From contig JAQTTQ010000001.1 in the NCBI GenBank assembly GCA_028710685.1, forward strand, positions 80,946 through 115,255: a DNA stretch of 34,310 nt, in the 5' to 3' direction. The notes under the pieces were generated by a model, which was not told the DNA's origin, did not search any database, and saw nothing but the letters and a program-made list of their open reading frames with translations. Shown here one piece after another: positions 1-6,883 of the stretch. Every line of letters starts with the position of its first letter. The stretch's first letter is position 1. A program made the translations under genes and the position numbers. Origin of the DNA: Candidatus Omnitrophota bacterium (GTDB taxonomy: Bacteria > Omnitrophota > Gorgyraeia > Gygaellales > Profunditerraquicolaceae).

Positions 1-2
1 GA

Positions 3-248
3 GGCATTGAGATATTGGCAATAAATACCGGAGAATCCGCACAAAAGGTAAATAGTTTCGTAGCAGGCCTTGGCCTGGGGTTTAAGAACCTTCTTGACCG
101 TGATGCTCAGGTTGCCTACGACTATAACGTTTTAGGCGTACCTACCTATTTTCTCATAAGTAAGGAAGGTAAAATAATATTTAAGGGCAACACTTTACCG
201 CAGGCCAGATTAAATGAATTATTTTCTGAGACAGGGATTAGTTCATGA
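3..248 (+). CDS. Thioredoxin-like (TlpA/redoxin family) protein, C-terminal part
   Basis: Partial gene: the reading frame is open to the left edge, so the N-terminus and any CxxC active site lie outside the window. The visible 80 or so residues look like the second half of a TlpA/AhpC-type thioredoxin fold. There is an IEILAINTGES strand and helix, then NVLGVPTYFLISKEGKI, where the Pro after Val would be the cis-proline next to the active site, then a final strand and a C-terminal helix. Such proteins are thiol-disulfide reductants, often exported for cytochrome maturation or peroxide reduction, but the half that would tell which is missing. The stop overlaps the next gene's ATG (ATGA), so the two are probably co-translated. 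Confidence 0.8.
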   Translation, partial: GIEILAINTGESAQKVNSFVAGLGLGFKNLLDRDAQVAYDYNVLGVPTYFLISKEGKIIFKGNTLPQARLNELFSETGISS

Positions 249-871
249 ATGACCGGATAAAGGGATTAATCAATAATTTAGCCAAGAGGAATATAGGCGC
301 GTTTTATTGTGCTAATGCCCAGGAGGCAAAAGATAAGGTTTCGGAATTTATTCCTTTAGGTGCTAGTGTTGGGATATCCGGATCAAAAACCCTTCAGGAT
401 CTGAATCTCGTTGAAATACTTAAGGGCCGGGGGGTCAAGGTTTTTGATCAGTACGGCCTAGGGGTAGATAAAGAAGAGGGTATGAGGTTGAGGCAGCTTG
501 GGATAGGCGCCGATTATTATTTAACTAGCGCTAACGCCGTATCTTGGGCTGGGGAGCTTGTTTTCTTGAGTGCCTTTGGTCATAGGAGCGCAGGTATAGC
601 TAATGCCAAGAATTTAATTATAGTATGTGGAATAAATAAGATTACTGATGACCTTAATGCAGCGTTAATTCGGGCCAGGGAATATGTTGCTCCTTTAAAT
701 TGTAAGCGGCTTAACTGGAATTCAGTTTGTCTTGATAAAGGTATCTGCCAAGAGGATGTATGTTTTCCACCTCAGTATAAAAGGATGTGCTGCCAGATTT
801 TAATTATAGAAGCAGAAATTAATCCCGGCAGGGTTAAGTTTATCCTCTGCCAAGAAAATTTAGGTATTTGA
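245..871 (+). CDS. LUD-domain protein (LutC/YkgG-like, DUF162)
   Basis: This 208-residue protein matches the size and layout of single-domain LUD proteins. It has an N-terminal helix (RIKGLINNLAKRNIGAFYCANAQEA), a glycine-rich loop with GISGSKTLQDLNLVEILKGRG, and the family's AVSWAGELVF segment near residues 98-107, followed by IIVCGINKITDDLNAALIRARE. LUD proteins take part in lactate or other hydroxyacid oxidation with iron-sulfur partners (LutB). No LutA or LutB gene is visible here, so the substrate is unknown. The C-terminal part holds several Cys residues (CLDKGICQEDVC and RMCC), which could bind metal. It starts on the ATGA overlap with the upstream redoxin gene. Confidence 0.8.
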   Translation: MNDRIKGLINNLAKRNIGAFYCANAQEAKDKVSEFIPLGASVGISGSKTLQDLNLVEILKGRGVKVFDQYGLGVDKEEGMRLRQLGIGADYYLTSANAVSWAGELVFLSAFGHRSAGIANAKNLIIVCGINKITDDLNAALIRAREYVAPLNCKRLNWNSVCLDKGICQEDVCFPPQYKRMCCQILIIEAEINPGRVKFILCQENLGI

Positions 872-873
872 TC

Positions 874-1908
874 ATGAGTAATCTAAAGGGTTTAGCTACC
901 GGTATAGGAAGCCTGCCTCATCAGGACGCAGACCTTGCGCTGGACTTGATATTTAAGAACCTTCCCGTTATTCCTTTCTGGCCTCAACTGCCTCAGCGTG
1001 ATTTGCGCGAGGGGATGGTGGCTCAATTTAGCGAAAATATGCCTTGTCTAAAATTCAGCGATGCAGGTGTTTATTTTGACCCCCAGGGTGAGGAGGATGA
1101 GCTGGAGAAATTTTATGAAAAGGCTATTGCCAACGATTACGACTATTTTAAGATAAGCCGGGAATATGCCCCCGGCCTTTACAGGTTTCACGAAAGGCTT
1201 AAAGGGGAGGCGCTTTCTAGAGTTGAATTGATTAAACTCCAGGTTACCGGTCCGTTTACCTTTGCCGCAGCAGTTAATGATGAAAATGGGGTAGCCCTTA
1301 TGCATGATAAGGTATTTATGCAGGCGGTAATAAAGTTCTTAAATATGAAGGCGCTCTGGCAGCTTGATATGTTCAAGGGGTTCGGCAAGAAAATGGCCAT
1401 GTTTATTGATGAGCCATATCTTGGGTGTTTTGGCTCCGCCTATACCCCTTTAGATAAGAAGGGCGCGGTAAGCTCCCTGGCCGAATTCACCGACGGGCTT
1501 AAGTCTGAGTCGGTTATGTTGGGGGTGCATTGTTGCGGGAATACGGACTGGTCTATATTTACCGATTCCCAAGATATTGATATCATAAGTTTCGATGCTT
1601 TTAATTATCTGGATAAGTTTGTGCTTTATGCCGATGAGATTAAGTCATTTTTAAGCCGGGGAGGGGTTATCTGCTGGGGTATTGTTCCGACTCAAGAGTT
1701 TACCGGGCAGGAAGATGTAGCGCTTTTAATCCGCAGAATCCGCCAGGGTATAGATACCCTGGAGAAGAAGGGGGTAGACGGGCAATTGCTCAAGGATAGG
1801 CTTCTTATCTCTCCTGCCTGCGGGCTGGGGACCTTCGCGCCGCAGAAAGCTGAAAGGATATTCAGTCTTCTTAATGAAACCTCTGATTTTATCAGGGAAA
1901 ACTTCTAA
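874..1908 (+). CDS. Cobalamin-independent methionine synthase (MetE C-domain)/UROD-like protein
   Basis: About 344 residues with the TIM-barrel of the MetE C-terminal/UROD superfamily. The start GIGSLPHQDADLALD is the usual opening of stand-alone MetE-like proteins. Candidate zinc ligands are H219 and C221 in VHCCGN and C316 in SPACGLG, matching the H-x-C...C arrangement of MetE. Known relatives move methyl groups between a corrinoid, folate or methylated compound and a thiol. At about half the length of full MetE, it lacks the N-terminal folate-binding duplicate, so the donor is uncertain. I prefer ATG 874 to the overlapping TTG at 868 because it gives a normal start with the same product. 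Nothing in the immediate neighbours (redoxin, LUD protein) fixes the pathway. Confidence 0.75.
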   Translation: MSNLKGLATGIGSLPHQDADLALDLIFKNLPVIPFWPQLPQRDLREGMVAQFSENMPCLKFSDAGVYFDPQGEEDELEKFYEKAIANDYDYFKISREYAPGLYRFHERLKGEALSRVELIKLQVTGPFTFAAAVNDENGVALMHDKVFMQAVIKFLNMKALWQLDMFKGFGKKMAMFIDEPYLGCFGSAYTPLDKKGAVSSLAEFTDGLKSESVMLGVHCCGNTDWSIFTDSQDIDIISFDAFNYLDKFVLYADEIKSFLSRGGVICWGIVPTQEFTGQEDVALLIRRIRQGIDTLEKKGVDGQLLKDRLLISPACGLGTFAPQKAERIFSLLNETSDFIRENF

Positions 1909-1919
1909 AAATAAATTAT

Positions 1920-1948
1920 TTGACAAACTACAAGAAAGGTTATATCAT
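1920..1948 (+). promoter_or_regulatory. Sigma-70-type promoter of the por operon
   Basis: A perfect -35 box TTGACA (1920-1925), a 17-base spacer and a -10 box TATCAT (1943-1948, five of six consensus). Transcription would start near 1955, leaving a leader of about 30 bases before the porC start at 1986, with GGGAAG just upstream as the ribosome binding site. Confidence 0.75.
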
Positions 1949-1985
1949 ACTTAAACATTTTTACTTTTAAGGGAAGATAAAAGAA

Positions 1986-2537
1986 ATGAAAGAAATACGC
2001 ATTCATGCCCGTGCAGGCCAGGGGGCAATAACTACGGCTTCTTTGTTAGGATATGCCTATTTTTTAAAGGGCATGTATCCTTATGCCTTCCCCAGTTTTG
2101 GCGCTGCCCGTATGGGCGCGCCTATGAATGCCTTTGTGCGCGTTGACTCTAAGCCTGTCCGTTTAAGAAGCCAGATTTACGAGCCTAATTATTTATTAAT
2201 AGTAGACCATACTATTATGCGAGGTTTTAATTGTTTCTCGGGATTGCAGGAAGACGGAGTTGCCATTATTAACGCTAAGGAAGGCGCAATTGAGGTCCCG
2301 AAGATTAAGGCTAAGCAGAAAGCCTATCTTGTGCCTGCTAATGAAATTGCCTTAAAGCATATAGGAAGGCCCTTAGGTAATACTGCTATGTTGGGCGCCT
2401 TTTGTGCGGCTACAAAAGAATTGAACCTGGAAGATTTGAATGCCGCTATTAAGCATAGGTTTGATTTGAAATTACAGGAAGTAAACATTAAAGCGGCAAA
2501 GGAAGGATTTGATTATGTTCGGTCCATTAGTATGTAA
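1986..2537 (+). CDS. porC: Pyruvate/2-oxoacid:ferredoxin oxidoreductase, gamma subunit
   Basis: 183 residues, the usual length for a stand-alone gamma subunit. It opens with IRIHARAGQGAITTASLLGYA, the typical glycine-rich start, followed by FPSFGAARMGAPMNAFVRVD and PNYLLIVDHTIM. In the known complexes gamma helps form the CoA-binding side. The gene is the first of a gamma-delta-alpha-beta run, the same order as porCDAB of Thermotoga-type enzymes. The pyruvate assignment rests on overall resemblance of the alpha and beta chains; a 2-oxoisovalerate enzyme cannot be excluded. Its 3' end overlaps the start of porD by 23 bases, so the subunits are probably translated in a coupled way. Confidence 0.9.
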   Translation: MKEIRIHARAGQGAITTASLLGYAYFLKGMYPYAFPSFGAARMGAPMNAFVRVDSKPVRLRSQIYEPNYLLIVDHTIMRGFNCFSGLQEDGVAIINAKEGAIEVPKIKAKQKAYLVPANEIALKHIGRPLGNTAMLGAFCAATKELNLEDLNAAIKHRFDLKLQEVNIKAAKEGFDYVRSISM

Positions 2538-2775
2538 GCCCGGATCAAGCAGGAATAATAAGACCGGCCCGTGGCGTACTGAATTGCGGCCCAAGTTCCT
2601 TAAGAAAGAATGTATCGCCTGTAATATGTGTTTGGTTGTCTGCCCCGAGGCTTGTATATCCGGGCAAGGCAAGAATAATTATGATTTTGATCCTGATTTC
2701 TGCAAGGGTTGCGGTAATTGTGCCGCGGTCTGCCCTAAAAAAGATATCGAAATGGTCAAGGAAGATAGCGCATGA
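2515..2775 (+). CDS. porD: Pyruvate/2-oxoacid:ferredoxin oxidoreductase, delta (2x[4Fe-4S]) subunit
   Basis: An 86-residue dicluster ferredoxin-like subunit. Two motifs, CIACNMCLVVCPEAC and CKGCGNCAAVCPK, each supply the CxxCxxCxxxC pattern for a [4Fe-4S] cluster. It conducts electrons from the thiamine centre to soluble ferredoxin. The N-terminal GPWRTELRPKF stretch is typical of PorD. I chose ATG 2515 over the TTG at 2509 because GGAAGG at 2501-2506 lies 8 bases upstream of the ATG. The gene overlaps both neighbours: the end of porC, and porA through ATGA. Confidence 0.92.
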   Translation: MFGPLVCKPGSSRNNKTGPWRTELRPKFLKKECIACNMCLVVCPEACISGQGKNNYDFDPDFCKGCGNCAAVCPKKDIEMVKEDSA

Positions 2776-3953
2776 AAGAGTTATTAGAGGGTTCATTAGC
2801 TGTAGCTGAAATAGTCAGGCTTTGCAAGCCGGGGGTAATTTCCGCGTATCCTATTACTCCTCAGACCCATATAGTCGAAGAATTGGCTCAGATAGTGGCA
2901 AACGGAAAGCTTAATGCCCAATTCGTTAACGTAGAGAGCGAGCATTCAGCAGCCTCGACTGTATTGGGTTCGGTTGCCTGCGGTGTCCGCAGTTATACTG
3001 CCACAAGTTCCCAGGGGCTTTTTTTGATGGCAGAGGTGCTTTATAATATTGCGGGTATGCGCCTTCCGGTAATTATGACCACTGCTGCGCGCGCAATATC
3101 CGCTCCGATTAATATCTGGAATGACCATCAGGATGTCGTATCTTTGCGTGATTCGGGATGGATTCAATTCCATGCCGAGGATATTCAGGAGGCGGTAGAC
3201 CTGCATCTTATCGCTTATAGATTAGGGGAAGATAAATCTATTATGCTCCCGGTTATGGTGTGCATTGACGGTTTTATCCTCACGCACGGATTAGAGACCG
3301 TAAATATGCCTTCCCAGGAAGAGGTAGATAAATTTCTTCCTTCCTACAAAGCCCCTTATAAATTAGATGTAACAAATCCCTTGACCTTAGGGCCCTTAGT
3401 TGACCCGGAGTTTTATACAGAGGCGCGTTTTGCCCTTAACGAAACCCATAAAGAAGCCTTGGCGCTTATACCTAAGATTACCGTTGAGTTTTCTAAAGTC
3501 TTCGGACGTAATTATAATGGTTTAATAGAAGGCTATCAGATGAAAGATGCAGAACGTGTGATTGTAGCTATGGGCTCAGTCTGCGGGACAGTTAAGGACG
3601 TAGTAGATGAGTTGAGAAAGAAGGGTAAGAAGGTAGGGCTGCTTAAAATAACATCCTTAAGGCCTTTTCCGGCGAGCTATATATACGAAGCCTTGAAGAA
3701 TATACCTAAGGTTGCCGTGATTGACCGGGCGCTTTCCCTGGGTTCTTTTGCCCCGCTTGCCGCTGAAATTAAAGCGGTTTTCTTTGGCAGGCCTAAGATG
3801 CCTAAGACTATAAGTAGTTTTGTAGTAGGTTTAGGCGGGCGCGATATTACAAGGGAATCAATTAAAGAGATCTTCCGGCTTCTAACCGGTAAAGAGAAGC
3901 AGGGGGAGTTCATTGATTTAAAGCCTGAACTTTTGAAGGAGAGTTATGAGTAA
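2772..3953 (+). CDS. porA: Pyruvate/2-oxoacid:ferredoxin oxidoreductase, alpha subunit
   Basis: 393 residues, full length for a separate alpha chain. The N-terminal half carries ISAYPITPQTHIVEELA and NVESEHSAASTVLGSVACG, the pyrimidine-binding part of the thiamine diphosphate site with the conserved Glu. ATSSQGLFLMAEVLY and SAPINIWNDHQDVVSLRDSGW follow and are characteristic of pyruvate/2-oxoacid oxidoreductases. The C-terminal domain (about residues 260-380) is the transketolase C-like fold, including KITSLRPFP. Together with beta it decarboxylates the 2-oxoacid oxidatively to acyl-CoA, or runs in reverse as a synthase in autotrophs. Start on the ATGA overlap with porD; 8-base overlap with porB. 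Confidence 0.92.
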   Translation: MKELLEGSLAVAEIVRLCKPGVISAYPITPQTHIVEELAQIVANGKLNAQFVNVESEHSAASTVLGSVACGVRSYTATSSQGLFLMAEVLYNIAGMRLPVIMTTAARAISAPINIWNDHQDVVSLRDSGWIQFHAEDIQEAVDLHLIAYRLGEDKSIMLPVMVCIDGFILTHGLETVNMPSQEEVDKFLPSYKAPYKLDVTNPLTLGPLVDPEFYTEARFALNETHKEALALIPKITVEFSKVFGRNYNGLIEGYQMKDAERVIVAMGSVCGTVKDVVDELRKKGKKVGLLKITSLRPFPASYIYEALKNIPKVAVIDRALSLGSFAPLAAEIKAVFFGRPKMPKTISSFVVGLGGRDITRESIKEIFRLLTGKEKQGEFIDLKPELLKESYE

Positions 3954-4824
3954 AACCTTATTTAATTCCGGGCATACTGCTTGCGCGGGCTGCGGGCAAT
4001 CTATGGCAGCGCGCTTGGTTATCGATGCCGCAGGATCGAATACTATAGTAGCTAATAACACCGGTTGCCTTGAGGTTTTTTCTACAAAATACCCCGAGAC
4101 AAGCTGGGGGGTGCCTTTTATTCATTCTCTTTTCGAGAATGCTGCCGCGGTTGCATCAGGCATTGAATCTGCGGTTAAGTATTTAGGTAAGGGGGATGAG
4201 ATTAATATTATTGCCCAGGCAGGGGATGGCGGGACTGCGGATATAGGCCTTCAGGCTTTATCCGGCATGCTGGAACGCGGCCACAATATCCTATATGTTT
4301 GCTATGATAATGAGGCTTATATGAATACCGGTGTACAGCGTAGCGGCCTGACTCCATTTGATACTAATACTACTACTAGCCCTGTGGGGAGTGCCTCTTC
4401 CGGGAATTTGAGGCCTAAGAAACCTATGCCTGAGATTGCCAATGCCCACGGGATCCCTTATGTGGCTACTGCCTCGGCAGGATTACCTCTGGATTTGCAG
4501 AGGAAGGTTAAGAAGGCTATCTCTATAAAAGGGCCAAAATATATTCAGGTGCATGTTCCCTGTCCTTTGGGCTGGAGGCATGAAACCAATCTTACTATTA
4601 ATGTGGCAAAGCTTGCGGTTGATACCGGGCTTTATCCCTTGATTGAATATGAAAACGGTATAATCTCTGCCCGTCGCCAGATTACTCCTAAACCTGTTGA
4701 GGAGTACTTAAAGGTCCAGGGCAGGTTTAAGCATCTGCTTAAAAATCCCGAAGAGATTAAGAAAATTCAGGATATAGCAGATAATAATATCAAGAAGTAC
4801 GGGTTGAAATTAGAAGCTTCTTAA
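3946..4824 (+). CDS. porB: Pyruvate/2-oxoacid:ferredoxin oxidoreductase, beta subunit
   Basis: 292 residues. The N-terminal HTACAGCGQSMAARL gives the first two Cys of the proximal [4Fe-4S] cluster. NNTGCLEVFS and HVPCPLGW supply the others. The thiamine diphosphate motif is clear: AGDGGTADIGLQALSG, followed by CYDNEAYMNTG. These features define the catalytic beta chain of the ferredoxin-dependent 2-oxoacid oxidoreductases. It ends the subunit run; the next genes, a ferritin-like protein and a ferredoxin, follow within 20 bases and so look co-transcribed. Confidence 0.93.
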   Translation: MSKTLFNSGHTACAGCGQSMAARLVIDAAGSNTIVANNTGCLEVFSTKYPETSWGVPFIHSLFENAAAVASGIESAVKYLGKGDEINIIAQAGDGGTADIGLQALSGMLERGHNILYVCYDNEAYMNTGVQRSGLTPFDTNTTTSPVGSASSGNLRPKKPMPEIANAHGIPYVATASAGLPLDLQRKVKKAISIKGPKYIQVHVPCPLGWRHETNLTINVAKLAVDTGLYPLIEYENGIISARRQITPKPVEEYLKVQGRFKHLLKNPEEIKKIQDIADNNIKKYGLKLEAS

Positions 4825-4840
4825 TGCCAAGGAGGTAAAT

Positions 4841-5320
4841 ATGGGTAAGCAGGCAAGGGCAATAACAGAGATGAGCTTAAAAGAGCTGGTCAAGGATTTA
4901 AATAAGGCCTATGCGGATGAATGGTTAGCTTATTACCTTTATTGGTATATGGCCCAGACAGTTTCCGGCAGGAATTACCATGGGGTAAAGAGCGCTTTGG
5001 AAAAGCTAGCAAAGGATGAGCTGGAGCATGCAGGCGAATTGGCGGATTTAATTACCAAATTGGGAGATGTCCCCATAGCTAACCCTATGGATTTGGAGAA
5101 AAATGCTAATGCCCCCTACCTGCTTCCTCCGAAGAACACCGCGGATATCAACCGTATCATTCGTATTGTTTCCGAGGCAGAAGCAGAGGCAATAGAGGTT
5201 TATAATAAGTTGGCTAAAAAGACCTTCGGTAAAGAGCATGTTATTTACCAGGTAATTACCCATATTCTGTCGGAAGAAATTGATCACGAAGAGATGTTTG
5301 AGAATCTTTTAGAAAGATAG
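4841..5320 (+). CDS. Ferritin-like diiron protein (bacterioferritin/Dps-like)
   Basis: A 159-residue four-helix-bundle protein. Metal-ligand residues are placed as in ferritin-like proteins: the first helix has NKAYADEWLAYYLYWYM, the second ends in KDELEHAGELADLI (an ExxH motif), the third has VSEAEAEAIEVY, and the fourth has ILSEEIDHEEMFENLL (a second ExxH-type motif). Such proteins oxidise and store iron, or remove oxygen or peroxide at a diiron site. Which role applies cannot be told from sequence. A very strong Shine-Dalgarno (AAGGAGGT) precedes the ATG. It sits between the ferredoxin-dependent oxidoreductase and a ferredoxin, so it may protect or supply these iron-sulfur enzymes (inference). 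Confidence 0.85.
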   Translation: MGKQARAITEMSLKELVKDLNKAYADEWLAYYLYWYMAQTVSGRNYHGVKSALEKLAKDELEHAGELADLITKLGDVPIANPMDLEKNANAPYLLPPKNTADINRIIRIVSEAEAEAIEVYNKLAKKTFGKEHVIYQVITHILSEEIDHEEMFENLLER

Positions 5321-5328
5321 GAGAGAAC

Positions 5329-5511
5329 ATGAGTAAAGTAAGCGTTGATGCTTCAACTTGCGTAGGTTGCGGTTTATGCGAGCAGGCATGCCCTGAAGTA
5401 TTTGAGATTCAGGGGGACGGAATTGCCCATGTAAAAACTCAGATCTGTACAAGTTGCAATCTGCAGGAAGTTGCGGATTCCTGCCCGGTTAACTCAATAA
5501 AAATAAGCTAA
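5329..5511 (+). CDS. Single-cluster [4Fe-4S] ferredoxin
   Basis: 60 residues, like the small Thermotoga/Pyrococcus-type ferredoxins. C11, C14 and C17 (CVGCGLC) plus C52 (SCPV) would bind one [4Fe-4S] cluster. C21 and C43 fall where those ferredoxins carry a disulfide, and C40 is extra. A ferredoxin of this kind is the usual electron acceptor of pyruvate:ferredoxin oxidoreductase. It is the last gene of the same operon, so it is the likely partner of PorCDAB (inference from position). It is followed at once by a hairpin. Confidence 0.92.
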   Translation: MSKVSVDASTCVGCGLCEQACPEVFEIQGDGIAHVKTQICTSCNLQEVADSCPVNSIKIS

Positions 5512-5538
5512 GCCTTATATTAAGGCAGAGCCTTTTTA
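5512..5538 (+). terminator. Hairpin terminator between convergent genes
   Basis: Two alternative stems share one arm. GCCTTA (5512-5517) can pair with TAAGGC (5521-5526). Alternatively AAGGC (5522-5526) can pair with GCCTT (5530-5534), which is then followed by TTTAT. The second form is the better terminator for the plus-strand por operon. The stems are short (5-6 bp), so efficiency is uncertain. The site lies in the 27-base gap between the ferredoxin stop and the stop of the minus-strand chaperone gene and may serve both. Confidence 0.55.
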
Positions 5539-6609
5539 TTACCGGCTTATTTTCTTATCTAACTCAATCAAGAATTCGTTAAATTTATCCTGCTTTTTTT
5601 GGTTAAGCAGTGATTCCCTGATAAGAGCCTTCTTTTCATTGTATTCTTTTTCATCGATCCCGGCAGAATCCTTTACCTTAATTATATAAAAACCCAACGG
5701 AAGGCGTATAATTGAGCTAGTTTCATCTGACTTTAAACCTCTTGCGGTATTCCAGAATAAATCTGAAGCGCCGATCCCCTCGATTTTATCTCCAAATTTA
5801 AAGAATTCGGTTGTTCTTACTCTTAACCCGCATTTTTTTGCTGCCTGCCTGAATTCCTGTGATTTTAGTTCCCGGGTGAATTGGTTGATTTTTTCTTCCG
5901 CCCTCCTTAAGGCTTCAGCATTAATAAAATCTTCTTTGACCTTGTCTTTGGGCAGCTTGGGGTTCTTGGCAGAATAATCCTTGAGCGCTTTTTCTTTAGG
6001 CCTGATTTTCTTTGCGAAGTCAGCCGGAAGGCTGGAAACATAATAAACGCTAAATTTTTGATTTTCCCGCTCATAGCCTTCCCTTATCTTTTGCTCATCA
6101 ATATTAACATTTTCGGTTATTTTCCGGTATAGTTTTAAAATTGCAATATTCTGGCGGGTTTCTTCTTCAAAAGCGCGCGGCTGGGTGCGAAAGGTGTACC
6201 TTAGAAGATCATTGTAAAGCCGGTTATCAAACATGCCATTACGCAGAAAGAAAGGGAATTCTTCAATTCTTTCCACTACTTCCCTATCAGAGACCTCAAT
6301 TTTCATTTTCTTGGCTTCTTGGGTTAAGGCTAATCTTTGCCAGGCCTGGGATTCTAGGTCGGTATCATTGATGACTTGCCTGAAATTTTCCCCATACTGC
6401 ATGAGCAGCGTGTTTTTAACGGCCGAAAATGATTCAATAAGCTCCTGGTTGGTTATCTTTTTGCCCGATATTTCTCCGGCGTATTTCTTCTCACTTTTGC
6501 CGCCGATTGCCCCGCCCAGCCCCCAGAAAATAAAAGCAGGCATTATGATCAGGCCCAGCCCGATCCATATCTTTTTGGCAATTTTCTTATCGCGTAATAT
6601 CTTAAGCAT
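5539..6609 (-). CDS. PpiD/SurA-like membrane-anchored periplasmic chaperone
   Basis: 356 residues. Residues 1-35 form a cytoplasmic basic stretch and one membrane anchor (IWIGLGLIIMPAFIFWGLGGAIGG), as in PpiD. Residues 45-160 match a SurA_N-type helical chaperone domain: YAGEISGKKITNQELIESFSAVK, then VSDREVVERIEEFPFF and FDNRLYNDLLRY. The C-terminal part has a parvulin-like last strand, IIRLPLGFYIIKVKD, but I do not see the GGDLGW-type motif or the catalytic residues of active parvulins. PpiD itself is about 620 residues. The protein is therefore probably a holdase chaperone for exported proteins rather than an isomerase. The start is supported by a perfect AAGGAGG 7 bases upstream. It is the only minus-strand gene here. 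Confidence 0.75.
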   Translation of the reverse strand: MLKILRDKKIAKKIWIGLGLIIMPAFIFWGLGGAIGGKSEKKYAGEISGKKITNQELIESFSAVKNTLLMQYGENFRQVINDTDLESQAWQRLALTQEAKKMKIEVSDREVVERIEEFPFFLRNGMFDNRLYNDLLRYTFRTQPRAFEEETRQNIAILKLYRKITENVNIDEQKIREGYERENQKFSVYYVSSLPADFAKKIRPKEKALKDYSAKNPKLPKDKVKEDFINAEALRRAEEKINQFTRELKSQEFRQAAKKCGLRVRTTEFFKFGDKIEGIGASDLFWNTARGLKSDETSSIIRLPLGFYIIKVKDSAGIDEKEYNEKKALIRESLLNQKKQDKFNEFLIELDKKISR

Positions 6610-6655
6610 GCTAAGGCCTCCTTGGTTCCACCAGCGATTATATTATTTAGGCATC

Positions 6656-6683
6656 ATTATAAGCCAATATTTTGTTATTTCAA
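6656..6683 (-). promoter_or_regulatory. Promoter of the PpiD-like gene
   Basis: Read on the minus strand: -35 TTGAAA (6678-6683), a 16-base spacer, and a perfect -10 TATAAT (6656-6661). Transcription would start near 6649, about 40 bases before the start codon, with AAGGAGG at 6617-6623 in between. It is divergent from, and does not overlap, the plus-strand promoter at 6712-6740. Confidence 0.7.
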
Positions 6684-6711
6684 CTATAAAATAAACCGGA
6701 TAAACTTTCTC

Positions 6712-6740
6712 TTTACAAAATAATACTGTCTAGCTATAAT
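6712..6740 (+). promoter_or_regulatory. Promoter of the hisG operon
   Basis: -35 TTTACA (6712-6717, five of six), a 17-base spacer, and a perfect -10 TATAAT (6735-6740). The predicted start of transcription (about 6747-6749) falls on or next to the GTG start of the small basic ORF, so that ORF would be translated from an mRNA with essentially no leader. Confidence 0.75.
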
Positions 6741-6748
6741 AATTATCC

Positions 6749-6883
6749 GTGTTAGAAAGACCGTTAAAATTAAGAAAGGGCTGGATTATTAATCCGGCGA
6801 CAAGGGTTAAGAAGAGCAAAAAGGTTTATTCCCGCCAAAAAGCTAAATTGGGATTAAAGAGGGCATTAAATGGAAAAGAATAG
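6749..6883 (+). CDS. Small basic protein, 44 residues, unknown (ArfA-like tail)
   Basis: An open frame of 44 residues beginning at GTG 6749 that overlaps the start of hisG by 14 bases. It is very rich in Lys and Arg and contains [20 protein letters not shown]. The RVKKSKKxYxRxK pattern resembles the basic tail of the ribosome-rescue factor ArfA, and I have seen similar short basic ORFs in other bacteria. That is recollection, not a search result. An in-frame TAA lies at 6740-6742, so GTG 6749 is the only reasonable start. It begins 8 bases after a perfect -10 box and has no Shine-Dalgarno. Translation through its end could also help hisG initiation. Function unknown. Confidence 0.5.
   Translation: MLERPLKLRKGWIINPATRVKKSKKVYSRQKAKLGLKRALNGKE

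Noticed and set aside
868-873. TTG start for the MetE-like gene at 868, overlapping the LUD stop
   Set aside because: An ATG two codons later gives the same protein and a normal start; neither has a clear Shine-Dalgarno.
6233-6694. 153-residue plus-strand ORF opposite the PpiD-like gene
   Set aside because: Antisense shadow; the minus-strand gene has a promoter, a perfect Shine-Dalgarno, a membrane anchor and domain similarity.
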